NCBI RefSeq assembly: GCF_017573465.1
Contig: NZ_JAGEPF010000006.1
Span: forward strand, 248,001-312,000
Direction: 5' to 3'
Source: Actinomadura violacea
GTDB taxonomy: Bacteria; Actinomycetota; Actinomycetes; Streptosporangiales; Streptosporangiaceae
Length of the DNA stretch: 64,000 nt
Positions within the stretch are counted from its first letter, which is position 1. Every line of letters begins with the position of its first letter. The notes beneath the pieces are model-generated. The model worked only from the letters and a program-made list of their open reading frames with translations, was not told the DNA's origin and did not search any database. The translations under genes were made by a program, and so were the position numbers. Positions 36,069 through 44,560 of the stretch are shown in pieces.

Positions 36069-37095
36069 CGTGGACCTCCTGAATCCGCGTCCGGAGCCGC
36101 AGATTCGGCCAGGACGGCGACTTTAGTATGGCACACGTTTCGCGCAAAGATGCTTCAGCTTCGTGTTGCACCGTGTCGTTAACAGGCCTGCTTCAGCCGC
36201 CCGCAGCGACCACGACAGGTGGGATCCTTGTCGAACCCCTCAAAGCGTGGAGACGGTGTTATGCCACTTCGGCCCTGTGCTGGGCCGTGGATGCGCTCCG
36301 CGCTTCTGCCGCCCGACGCTCGAACGTGATCGGGGCGAGCCCGTCGTTGGCGCGGTCTGTTGGCGTTGTAGAAGTCGGTGATCTAGGTCGCGACCTAGAT
36401 GCGCGCCTCGGCCCGAGGGGCGAAGTGCCGCCGGTGGACAGACGGTGCTCACCAGGGCGCGGATGCCGAGGATGAACGCGGTGATGCCAGCGGGTCGTGT
36501 AGACCACCGAGTTGCACGGCGGGGTCGGTGTCGCCGAGGTGGGCGGTCGGTGTCATCTGGGTCCCGGTACTCGAACTCGGCCTGATCGAGGCGGATGGTG
36601 GGCGCGCCCAAGCCGCTGAGTGCCCGGGTTCTCGGCCAGCGTATCCGCATGCACTCGTGGGAGGACGTGGCGCCGGTTTCCAGATCCCAGGTGCTCATGG
36701 TGAACGCCGGAGGCGGGGAACTGGCAAACACGTGCTGGCTGTGACGTTCCCCGTAGCCAATCCGGCCCAAGCGGACAGCGCTGCGTCGTCCAAGTGCGAG
36801 GAGACAATGATCGCCGAAAGGCTCGCGGAGCTAATTTAGGTCCTCCCCCTTGTGGTTCGGTCTGGACGATGGCGCGCTCGGGCCGTGCTCGACCCTGCAC
36901 TCCACTCGGACCGGATTCGATGAAGCGCTTGTGTCACCGAGGTCCCTGTGTCAAGCTACTAATCGCCAAGGCATCCGCGGAAGCACCCGGATCACCAGCG
37001 AATCCCTTCAGATCACCGACAAACTCATATCGGGTTACCCCCGGCTGACATCCGTTCGAGGTGTCAGTTGTAGCCCTTACGTGCAAGGAGAAGCC
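36069..37095. other. Intergenic with two transposase scraps
   Basis: Minus strand about 36330-36400 reads ITDFYNANR and, in the next frame, RANDGLAPITFER, the tail of an IS3-like integrase. Plus strand 36433-36485 reads QTVLTRARMPRMNAVM, a scrap of the rve transposase at 4.6-5.7 kb. A perfect 20-bp palindrome (ATCTAGGTCGCGACCTAGAT) lies at 36381-36400. From 36550 to 37095 I see nothing firm. Confidence 0.5.
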
Positions 37096-38076
37096 ATGAC
37101 CTCCTCCGTCACCGCTGCGAACATCTGTGCATTCGTCCCGCAGCATAACCCCAGCAAGAGCAGGGTGTTTGCGCTTGTAAGGGAAAAGGAGCGCCACAGC
37201 GGCTTCGCTGGACTCGAGGCTGTCGCCACCATCAGCGAAGCTGCTCGCGCCGATGCTCTCTCCGCCGCTTTAAACCAGTACATGTACGACAGGGACGAGG
37301 CGCTCGGCTTCCGAGTTCGCCTCCGTGCTGTGCTTGCCGACGAGCCCGAGAGCGTGAACGCAGCAATCCAGCAGGTCCTTGACCGAGTCAAGGCTTCCGA
37401 ACCTGTGAACGCGGACAGTCCGGTAAGGGGTATCAGTCCATTCGGGTCATTCCCCATCAGTGCATGCCCTGCCGATGGCTGTCCCGCCTGCGGCGATTGT
37501 GTTGACTCCTGTAGGGAGTGCAGGGCCTGCGATGAGTACGCTGACTGCGACTGCAGCGTTCCCATGCCTCCCAGAACTGCCTCGCTGATCCATGCGGCAG
37601 CTGAAATCTACTGCGACGAGGTTCACGATCGGGCAGATGAGATCTCATCCGGTGCCCCGCTTCGACCGCACGGCGAGCTCTGGCCTATCCCTCATGTCGC
37701 GTCTTGGCAGAGCCGAAAATTCTATCGGCGCTTCGCGCGCGCATTCGAAGACATCGCTCGTGACATCGAAGGCGGAGACCTTCCCGAACCGCATACCATG
37801 GCAGAGGAGATCGCCCTGCATCTCGCACTCGATCGAGCGGCCGAGATGGTCGCCGAGGAGGGCGACGAGTTCGAACTCTTCGCGGGTGGTATGCCGGAGT
37901 CTCGCTTCGACTTCGACTTCGATATGCTTCACGATTCCTTGTTTGAGGACAAGGACTATGAATACGCCTACCTTGCAGGCCGAACCACTGTCGCGAAACC
38001 CGGTGATCTCGACGAGTGGTTCGAGGACTTTAGGTCCTCTGCGCCTAGATCGAAGTACAGAGGATTCCATCGCTGA
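37096..38076 (+). CDS. Hypothetical protein with central Cys cluster
   Basis: 326 residues from the ATG at 37096 with AAGGAGAAG upstream. N-terminal helical domain, then a cysteine cluster at about 123-155 (CPADGCPACGDCVDSC, CRACDEYADCDCS) that could hold zinc or a metal cluster, then a helical, acidic C-terminal half (FARAFEDIARDIEGGDLPEP, FDFDFDMLHDSLFEDKDYEYAYLAG). GC is lower than around it. No family recognised. Confidence 0.65.
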   Translation: MTSSVTAANICAFVPQHNPSKSRVFALVREKERHSGFAGLEAVATISEAARADALSAALNQYMYDRDEALGFRVRLRAVLADEPESVNAAIQQVLDRVKASEPVNADSPVRGISPFGSFPISACPADGCPACGDCVDSCRECRACDEYADCDCSVPMPPRTASLIHAAAEIYCDEVHDRADEISSGAPLRPHGELWPIPHVASWQSRKFYRRFARAFEDIARDIEGGDLPEPHTMAEEIALHLALDRAAEMVAEEGDEFELFAGGMPESRFDFDFDMLHDSLFEDKDYEYAYLAGRTTVAKPGDLDEWFEDFRSSAPRSKYRGFHR

Positions 38077-38505
38077 TGGCCTCCTCAAAGAAGGAGGCGT
38101 CACTCCCCAATGAATAGCTCTGTCTTGTAAAGATTCGGCGGATGATCTGATGATTGACCCTGAACTAAATGGCGCCTGGTGCGGGCTCGGATCTTGTCCG
38201 GGGTGCGCTGATCGGGCAGTTGGCTGGGGTGGCGAGGTGAGGGCTGCTGGATTGCTCGCTGGGTATGCAGGGAGCAGCGCATGCAGGACTGCGGATTCGC
38301 GTCCGCGGTTGCCCGCTCTGGCCGGCTCGGCTGCCGGTTGCTGCGAGCGATGCGCCCGATCTTGTGGGGCCTGGCGGTCCCGCTTCTCGGGCATGGGCGG
38401 GATGGTTGGAGGCCCGGAACGAGCCGCCGAGCCAACATCGAGCCAACGAGGGAACGAAGCGGGGCATCCCAGGCGGGAGGCATACCAGGACAATCTCGCG
38501 TTTGC
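38077..38505. other. No gene seen; approach to att scar 2
   Basis: Contains the short repeat GAGCCAACATCGAGCCAACGAG (about 38430-38451), related to GAGCCGACAACGAGCCGAC found on the other side of the core at 38681-38699. No integrase relic recognised here, unlike scars 1 and 3. Confidence 0.45.
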
Positions 38506-38699
38506 CCTGGTCAGGGGTGGTGGGTCGCGTGGGACTCGAACCCACAACCTACGGATTAAAAGTCCGAAACTGCTGTATCGGAGCGGCCTGCTCGGTGTCG
38601 GCTGGTGTCGATCCGTCCGCATCGAGCCCGATTCGCGTGCCGCACGGTGCCGCCGCGTGCCGATCCGGTTCGGAACCGCCGAGCCGACAACGAGCCGAC
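38506..38699 (+). repeat. 194-bp direct repeat, copy 2 (contains tRNA-Lys att scar)
   Basis: Partner of 4351-4544 in the same orientation, ungapped. Similarity stops just after the second GAGCCGAC motif. Confidence 0.85.
38518..38565 (-). other. att scar 2: 3' half of tRNA-Lys(TTT)
   Basis: Identical to scar 1 from the CCA end through the anticodon arm. No 5' half of the tRNA follows. Confidence 0.85.
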
Positions 38700-38872
38700 G
38701 GGGCCCATTGCCGGCTCCTGCCTGTTCGCTGTCGATCGTGCCACGCGCACAAGACGCCGGCCTCCGCCGCTGTGTGACACCCGCGCGCGGTGGCGTAGGT
38801 CACACCAAGGGCTGTCACGGGAAGCGAGTCGCCAGCTTCTCTTGGTCGAACCGCTACGGCAAGGAGCATGTG

Positions 38873-38986
38873 ATGACCGCTCGCTCCAACCTGTTCGGCA
38901 ACCTGACCGCGACCGCGGTCAGGGCCGCGGGGCACTTCGGCGCGGCGAGCAGACGATCCTGCCGACCCCGGCCACAGCCTTGTTGA
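38873..38986 (+). CDS. Short frame ending in the inverted repeat
   Basis: Starts MTARSNLFGNLTATAVRAAG after AAGGAG (six-base spacing) and ends after 37 residues once it enters the inverted repeat at 38965. Probably the 5' end of a gene cut by a rearrangement. Confidence 0.3.
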   Translation: MTARSNLFGNLTATAVRAAGHFGAASRRSCRPRPQPC

Positions 38987-39073
38987 TCTTGGCTGCAGGC
39001 CGCGATCAAGGCCACCGATCCAACAAGTTGGATACCTCTCTGCTCACCGCCGCTTGACAGAGAGAGGTGCCGA
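38965..39073 (+). repeat. ~105-bp inverted repeat, left copy
   Basis: CCCCGGCCACAGCC...GATCCAACAAGTTGG...GCCGCTTGACAGAGAGAGGTGCC. It matches the reverse complement of 55757-55863. Both copies encode the peptide GTSLCQAA[VA]SREV[SA]NLLDRW, here on the minus strand. Confidence 0.75.
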
Positions 39074-39205
39074 AAACCGTACGGTCCCGACCAGTCTCCC
39101 CAAGGGAGCTGCACCTGTGTAAGACGAGCGAGGTGCCGTCGCGGTCGAAGTAGAAGTCAACGGTCGCCCACGCTTGGTGAGGTGGGCCACTCGTGCGGTC
39201 CAAGG

Positions 39206-39331
39206 TTAGTGGTGGGTGATCCACCAGGTGGCCAGACTGATGACGGCGGCGCCGGCGGCGGTGGCACTGCCGCGCACGAACGCGGTCAGCGCAACGCGGC
39301 CGAGCCGGGTACGAAGAGACGGGGCGGTCAT
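39206..39331 (-). CDS. Small single-pass membrane protein
   Basis: 41 residues from the ATG at 39331 with AAGGAG eight bases upstream. Basic N-terminus (TAPSLRTRLGRVALTAFVRG) and a hydrophobic segment SATAAGAAVISLATWWI. Divergent from the NB-ARC gene with 242 bases between. Function unknown. Confidence 0.55.
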   Translation of the reverse strand: MTAPSLRTRLGRVALTAFVRGSATAAGAAVISLATWWITHH

Positions 39332-39573
39332 GGGCGATCTCCTTCTCGGGGTGGTTCCGAGCCCTCTGAGTGGGCCGGGACAGCGACTCGATTGCACCTG
39401 TTCGATGGGTTTTCTGGCGTGAACCCGTCTGGTGTAGGACCGTGGTGACCTGGCCTCGGCGGGTTTTCTGTAGGGCTGGCGATCAGATCTGATCGCCTCC
39501 GTCTACAGCCGCACGACCGCCAGCAACCAGGACCCAGGCGTCACTTGGGGGAGCTCATGATGAGGAAGGCGCG

Positions 39574-42462
39574 GTGACGGAATCGGTGAGCGCGATCGAG
39601 GCCTTCGCCCAGCGGCTGCAAGAGCTGCATCAAGCGGCGGGGGCGCCGACCGGGAAGGCCATGGAGAACCGGGCGAATCGGCGCCAGCCGACGGTGCCGT
39701 TCAACCAAAGCTCTTTCAGTGAGTGGCGACGTGGCAAGCGGACCCCAGGCAGCCTGGACACCGTGCACTGGCTGGTGGAGGAGTACCTGCGACCGTTGGC
39801 TAAGGAGAAGAGCCCCGACACTGTCATCCCGCCGCCGGATTGGTGGCGCGACACCTGGACCAAGGCGCGCGCCGAAGCCAACGCTGGCGGCCGCCCGCCT
39901 ACATCGCACCCGCCCGCACCGGCATGGCAGTCGCCGCCGCTGGTTCAGGTGGGACCGATCCCGCCCGAGGCTGACTGCTTTCAGCACCGGGCTATCGCTG
40001 ACCGGCTGGAGCAGCAGGCCACAGCCGTCGGGACGGGAGTGGTGTGCCAGGTGTTGGCCGGCACGGGCGGGATAGGCAAGACCCAGCTGGCTGCCGCCTA
40101 CGCCCGCAGCGCCCGCCAGCGCGGCGTGCAGGTGCTGGTGTGGGTCACCGCCTCCACCCGCGCTGGAGTTGTGGACGCTTACGCCAACGCCGCCGTCCGT
40201 TTGAAGCTGGCTGACCGCGACGACTCCGATTATGCCGCCCGGGTGTTTCTGGACTGGGCCGCCACCACCGACCAACGCTGGCTGCTGGTGCTGGACGACG
40301 TCCAGGCCCACGGCGACCTGCGCGGACTGTGGCCGCCGGCCTCCCCTGCAGGCACCACCATGGTGACCACTCGCCGCCGCGACCTGTCCCCGCCCGGACT
40401 GCACCCCGAAGTCGTGGAGGTCGGCCTGTTCACCGGCCAGGAGGCCGATGCCTACCTACAACACCGACTCGGCGGTCTGGCCGCCGACCCTGTTCAGCGG
40501 GCCGCGTTGATCAGCGAGTTGGGACATCTTCCCTTGGCTCTGGCCCAGGCCGCGGCCTACATGCTCCAGCAGGACTTGGACTGCGGCCACTACCGCCAAC
40601 TGTTGCTCGGCAAGCTGCTGGCCGACACCGTCCCTGAACCCGACGACCTGGCTGAGGATCAGCGGATCGTTTCGGCGGTGTGGGACATCTCCGTTGACCG
40701 CGCCGATCAGGATCGCCCACGGGGGCTGGCGCGACCCCTGATGCAACTGGCCAGCGTCCTGGACCCCAACGGCATTCCCACAGCGGTGTTCACAAGCAGC
40801 ACCGTCCGTGACTACCTCGCCTCCCACCTACCAGACCCGAATGACCTCACCGAGCAGACCATCGACCAAGGGCTGCGGTTGCTACACCGCTACAACCTGA
40901 TCGAATACAACCGCGCCGCCGCCCATCACCAGGTTCGCGTCCACCAACTCATCCAGCGCGCCACCCGCGAGAACCTCCACTCCAAGCCCGACGACGGCCC
41001 AATCCACTTGGCCCAGATCAGCCAAACCGCCGCCGACGCCCTGCTGGATGCTTGGCCACAGATCGAGCGCGACGACCGCGGTCAGGTCCTGCGTGCCAAC
41101 ACCAGCGCCCTGCAGCGAGCCGCCGGCAGCGCTTTGTGCACCACCGATACCGGCGCCCACTTCGTGCTGTTTCGCGCCGCCAGCAGCTTGGGTGAAACCG
41201 GGCAGCCCATCGCGGCTAGCACCGCCTACACCAACCTGCACGCCATCTGCCGGCAAGAACTGGGACCCGACCATCTTCATACCCTGGGCGCCCGCGGCCA
41301 CTTGGCCTCGTGGCGGGGCGAGGCCGGGGACGCCGCCGGAGCCGCCACCGCGTTCGAAGACCTCCTGGCCGATCGAATGCGGGTACTGGGCCCCGATCAC
41401 CCCGCCACCCTGAGCGCCCGCACAAACCTGGCCTTCTGGCGAGGCGAGGCCGGGGACGTGAACGAAGCCGTCACCGCATTTCAGCGACTACTGGTCGAGT
41501 TCCTGCGCGTGCTGGGTCCCGACCATCCTCACACCTTGAGCGCTCGCAGCAACCTGGCCATGTTCCAGGGCAAGGCCGGTGACAGCGCCGGAGCCGCCGC
41601 GGCATTCGAGGAACACTTGACCGAACTCCTGCGCGTGTTGGGTCCCGACCACCCCCAAACCCTGACTGCCCGCAACAACCTGGCCGCATGTTTGGGCGAG
41701 GCCGGGGACGCTGCCGCCGCCGCGGCCGCGTTCGAAGAGGTCTTGGTCGAGTTCCTGCGCGTGTTGGGTCCCGACCATCCTCACACCTTGACCGCCCGCG
41801 GCAACCTGGCTGCCTGGCGGGGCAAGGCCGGGGACACCGCCGGAGCCGCCACCGCGGCCGAAGAACTCCTGGCCGATCAACTGCGGGTACTGGGCCCCGA
41901 CCACCCCCAAACGTTGGCCACTCGCAACAACCTGGCCTTCTGGCGAGAGCAGGTCGGAGACGCCGCCGCGTTCGAAGAAGTCTTGGTGGAGTCTTTGCGC
42001 GTGTTGGGCCCCGACCATCCCCACACCTTGACCCTGCGCGGCAACCTGGCCGTGCGGCGAGGCGAGGCCGGGGACGCCGCCGGAGCCGCCACCGCACTCG
42101 AAGAACTCCTGACTGATCAGTTGCGGGTACTGGGTCCCGATCACCCCGCCACCCTGATGACCCGCGGCAATCTTGCCTTCTGGCGAGGTGAGGCCGGGGA
42201 TGCTGCCGGAGCCGCCACCATATTCGAGGAGCTCTTGGTCGAGTTTCTGCGCGTGTTGGGTCCCGACCATCCCCACACCTTGACCCTGCGCGGCAACCTG
42301 GCCACGTGTTTGGGCAAGGCCGGGGACACTGCTGCCGCCGCGGCCGCGTTCGAAGAACTACTGGCCGAGTCCCTGCGCGTGCTAGGCCCCGACCACTCCC
42401 ACACCCTAGCCACTCGCGACCACATGACTTATTGGAAGAAAGCGGCGAAGGGTGCGTCATGA
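39574..42462 (+). CDS. NB-ARC/TPR (STAND) protein
   Basis: 962 residues. N-terminal part (1-120) has an HTH-like stretch SSFSEWRRGKRTPGSLDTVHWL. NB-ARC domain: Walker A GTGGIGKT at 163-170, Walker B LLVLDDV near 236, then GLPLAL-type LGHLPLALAQAA. C-terminal ten kinesin-light-chain-type TPR units (about 560-955), 42 residues each, with LGPDHP[HAQ]TL. STAND proteins oligomerise upon sensing a trigger; in bacteria they act as regulators or in phage defence. No recognisable effector domain. GTG start at 39574. A single gene; the nearby small membrane protein is divergent. Confidence 0.87.
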   Translation: MTESVSAIEAFAQRLQELHQAAGAPTGKAMENRANRRQPTVPFNQSSFSEWRRGKRTPGSLDTVHWLVEEYLRPLAKEKSPDTVIPPPDWWRDTWTKARAEANAGGRPPTSHPPAPAWQSPPLVQVGPIPPEADCFQHRAIADRLEQQATAVGTGVVCQVLAGTGGIGKTQLAAAYARSARQRGVQVLVWVTASTRAGVVDAYANAAVRLKLADRDDSDYAARVFLDWAATTDQRWLLVLDDVQAHGDLRGLWPPASPAGTTMVTTRRRDLSPPGLHPEVVEVGLFTGQEADAYLQHRLGGLAADPVQRAALISELGHLPLALAQAAAYMLQQDLDCGHYRQLLLGKLLADTVPEPDDLAEDQRIVSAVWDISVDRADQDRPRGLARPLMQLASVLDPNGIPTAVFTSSTVRDYLASHLPDPNDLTEQTIDQGLRLLHRYNLIEYNRAAAHHQVRVHQLIQRATRENLHSKPDDGPIHLAQISQTAADALLDAWPQIERDDRGQVLRANTSALQRAAGSALCTTDTGAHFVLFRAASSLGETGQPIAASTAYTNLHAICRQELGPDHLHTLGARGHLASWRGEAGDAAGAATAFEDLLADRMRVLGPDHPATLSARTNLAFWRGEAGDVNEAVTAFQRLLVEFLRVLGPDHPHTLSARSNLAMFQGKAGDSAGAAAAFEEHLTELLRVLGPDHPQTLTARNNLAACLGEAGDAAAAAAAFEEVLVEFLRVLGPDHPHTLTARGNLAAWRGKAGDTAGAATAAEELLADQLRVLGPDHPQTLATRNNLAFWREQVGDAAAFEEVLVESLRVLGPDHPHTLTLRGNLAVRRGEAGDAAGAATALEELLTDQLRVLGPDHPATLMTRGNLAFWRGEAGDAAGAATIFEELLVEFLRVLGPDHPHTLTLRGNLATCLGKAGDTAAAAAAFEELLAESLRVLGPDHSHTLATRDHMTYWKKAAKGAS
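41258..42430 (+). repeat. Tandem 126-bp TPR-encoding repeats
   Basis: Ten units, one 15 bases shorter (FWREQVGDAAAFEEV). Units with [AD]DQLRVLGPDHP[AQ]TL alternate with [VE]EFLRVLGPDHPHTL, giving an 84-residue higher-order period. Near-identity at DNA level suggests recent expansion or recombination. Confidence 0.8.
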
Positions 42463-43018
42463 ACGGCGGATCCGATGATCAAAGAGATGCTGGTGGACCG
42501 TGCTGCCCTCCGGCGCCGAGCTGGACGAGCGGTGGCGCGCCACTGTGATCCCTTTCGGCCAGGTTGCCGCGGACTACTGCTGACCGATCTCCCGGTGAGC
42601 TTCCCCCCGGTTCCAGTGCCAAGTGCTGGGCTTTTCGCGCGCGCTCGTCACCGTTCGCTTCGAGGATGCCGACGTGCTCTACGACTCAGCGACGTCGAGG
42701 AGGTCTTGGTAACACCTTCCTACGTGGGTGCTCTGAGCACACGCCCGCTTGACGTCCTTGTCGGACCCAAGCTCGGTGAGGACCGTCCCGGCGATATCCG
42801 GGGCGTCCTGGATGATCGAGGCGATGAGCGGGGCTGTGCTTGCCGAAAAGTACGTCCGCACAGGTGAGAGCCCTAATGTCCGGCGGGTGGCGTCGCAGGT
42901 TGGGAACCGGCGCGGGACATGCCACGACGCTGCCATCGCCCGGGATGATGGCGGTTGTGCTGTTGCGACTGGCCTACTTGACCGTGGCGAACGCGTCCGC
43001 GGTGCTGTGTCCGCTTCG
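42463..43018. other. Decayed region
   Basis: Plus strand scrap GAELDERWRATVIPFGQVAAD (about 42507-42570). Minus strand 42679-42850 reads SASTAPLIASIIQDAPDIAG then TVLTELGSDKDVKRAC and HVGRCYQDLLDVAES with a stop, protein-like but without recognisable family or start. Confidence 0.35.
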
Positions 43019-43228
43019 ATGACCGACCGGGAGAAGGACGCCGGGATCTTGGTGCTGCGGCATCAGATCACGGTGATGGAGCGCCAATTGGACGGGGCGA
43101 GGGTTGCGGTTCACCGGTCCGGATCGAGCGCTGCTCGCGGCGATGCTGCACCGGCTGCCTCGTGGCGTATTGCGGCAGACGCGACTGCTCGTGCGGCCGG
43201 ACACAGTAATGCGCTGGCACCGGGACCC
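43019..43228 (+). pseudogene. rve transposase 5' relic
   Basis: MTDREKDAGILVLRHQITVMERQLDGARV, then a frame change to FTGPDRALLAAMLHRLPRG and RLLVRPDTVMRWHRD. Same family as 4640-5690. Joined at about 43228 directly to an integrase fragment. Confidence 0.7.
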
Positions 43229-43894
43229 TGGACGAGGGCACCGCGGTGATCTGTCGTCAGTTGCAGTCGAGGGACGGGCGGCTGATGGCATGCCCGCCCA
43301 AGACCACGCACAGCACCCGGGTGATCGCGCTGGATCGCACCACGATTGCCGTGCTGCGCGCGCACCGCTCCGGGCAGCTTGCGGAGGCGGACGCCTACGG
43401 CGGGCGCTATCGCGACAGCTATGTGTTCACCAACCGCAACGGCGACCCGATCTCTCCGGGCTGGCTCACCCATATCTTCCAGCGGCTGATCGCCGCGCAC
43501 GGAGTGCCGCCGATCCGGCTGCGCGACCTGCGGTATGGCGCTGCCACTCTGGCGCTGGCGGCCGGGGTGGAGTTGAAGGTGGTGTAGGAGATGCTGGGGC
43601 ATTCCAGCATCGTGCTGACCGGCGACACCTACACCTCCGTGCTACCCGAGGTCGCGCACACCGCCGCGGAGAAGACCGCCGCGTACTTGCTCCGCGCGGC
43701 TGGTGTAGTGCCTGGCACCACCCAGCGCCGGGGCCGTGCTCCGGCCCGGCGTCGACGGCTGGCGGCGTGCCATACCCGGGCGGGCCTGGTGCGGCGCCGG
43801 TCGACCGGTTCGCGCCGCGAACCGGCGTGGCACCGCATCCGGGCTCGGCCTGCTGTTCGGGTTTGCGTCGATAACACGGCTTCTGCGGCGTAAT
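43229..43894 (+). pseudogene. Tyrosine integrase 3' relic with nonsense codon
   Basis: Reads LDEGTAVICRQLQSRDGRLMA, YVFTNRNGDPISPGWLTHIF, IRLRDLRYGAATLALAAGVELKVV, then TAG at 43585-43587, then EMLGHSSIVLTGDTYTSVLPEV in the same frame. The stop replaces a Gln codon expected in VVQEMLGHSS, and the box II histidine of HxLR is Arg. The first half is missing. It points toward att scar 3. Confidence 0.78.
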
Positions 43895-44120
43895 CGAGAG
43901 CATCCGCTCCCTGTCCTTGCCCGGCGACCTGCGAAGGGACTAACCGCATACCGGAGGCGCGGCGGCTGCGAGCAGCTCGGCGCGGGAACTCGGCCTTGCT
44001 CCCCGCCAGGATTGGGCGGACACGGGGTGTTCGGCTTGGCCTGTGAGCAAGGCGGCCTCAGCCGGGCCCTAGGCGTGATCACCGACGGTCTATAGAAACG
44101 GTGTTTTCCCTGGTCGGGGG

Positions 44121-44165
44121 TGGCGGGTCGCGTGAGACTCGAACCCACAACCTACGGATTAAAAG
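44121..44165 (-). other. att scar 3: tRNA-Lys(TTT) 3' half, mutated
   Basis: Same tRNA-Lys end as scars 1 and 2, with changes in the discriminator (TGGCGGG) and T-arm (GTGAGACTCG), and the shared flank TTTTCCCTGGTC before it. Similarity ends at AAAAG, right after the anticodon loop. Confidence 0.8.
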
Positions 44166-44560
44166 CAACTCCTCAAGGAGACCCGATGTCTGCCCTCCCG
44201 ACCGTCACGCGCGGTGTGCCTGCGGTGGTGCAGATGTCGGCTGCGGTCGCCGGCTGCGGTCGCAGCGGCTCGTCGGCGCAACCAAAGCGTCGCGCTCGCC
44301 ATGCGGGGCTGGCCAGTGCGCCGGCCAGTGTGGGGTAGGGGAGCGTGCAGGAGGGCGTAGAGGGCGGCCTTGCCGGTCGGAGACCCCTGCGCTGCCGTAC
44401 CCGCCCGCCACCAGTCCTCGCCGTCGAGATCGTGCGGGTGGGAGGAAGCCGGAGACGAGGACGAGCCGGACTGCGTAAATCGGTGCCGCCGCCGACCAGC
44501 GACGCGCTATTTTCCGATAAGACCAATGGTGAAGCCAGCAAACATCCTTGCGGAGACCAA

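Noticed and set aside
36381..36400. Perfect 20-bp palindrome as a regulatory site
   Set aside because: It lies inside an IS3-type transposase scrap and far from any gene start; no support for a regulatory role.
41258..42430. Possible CRISPR or satellite array
   Set aside because: 126-base units encode TPR motifs in one continuous frame.
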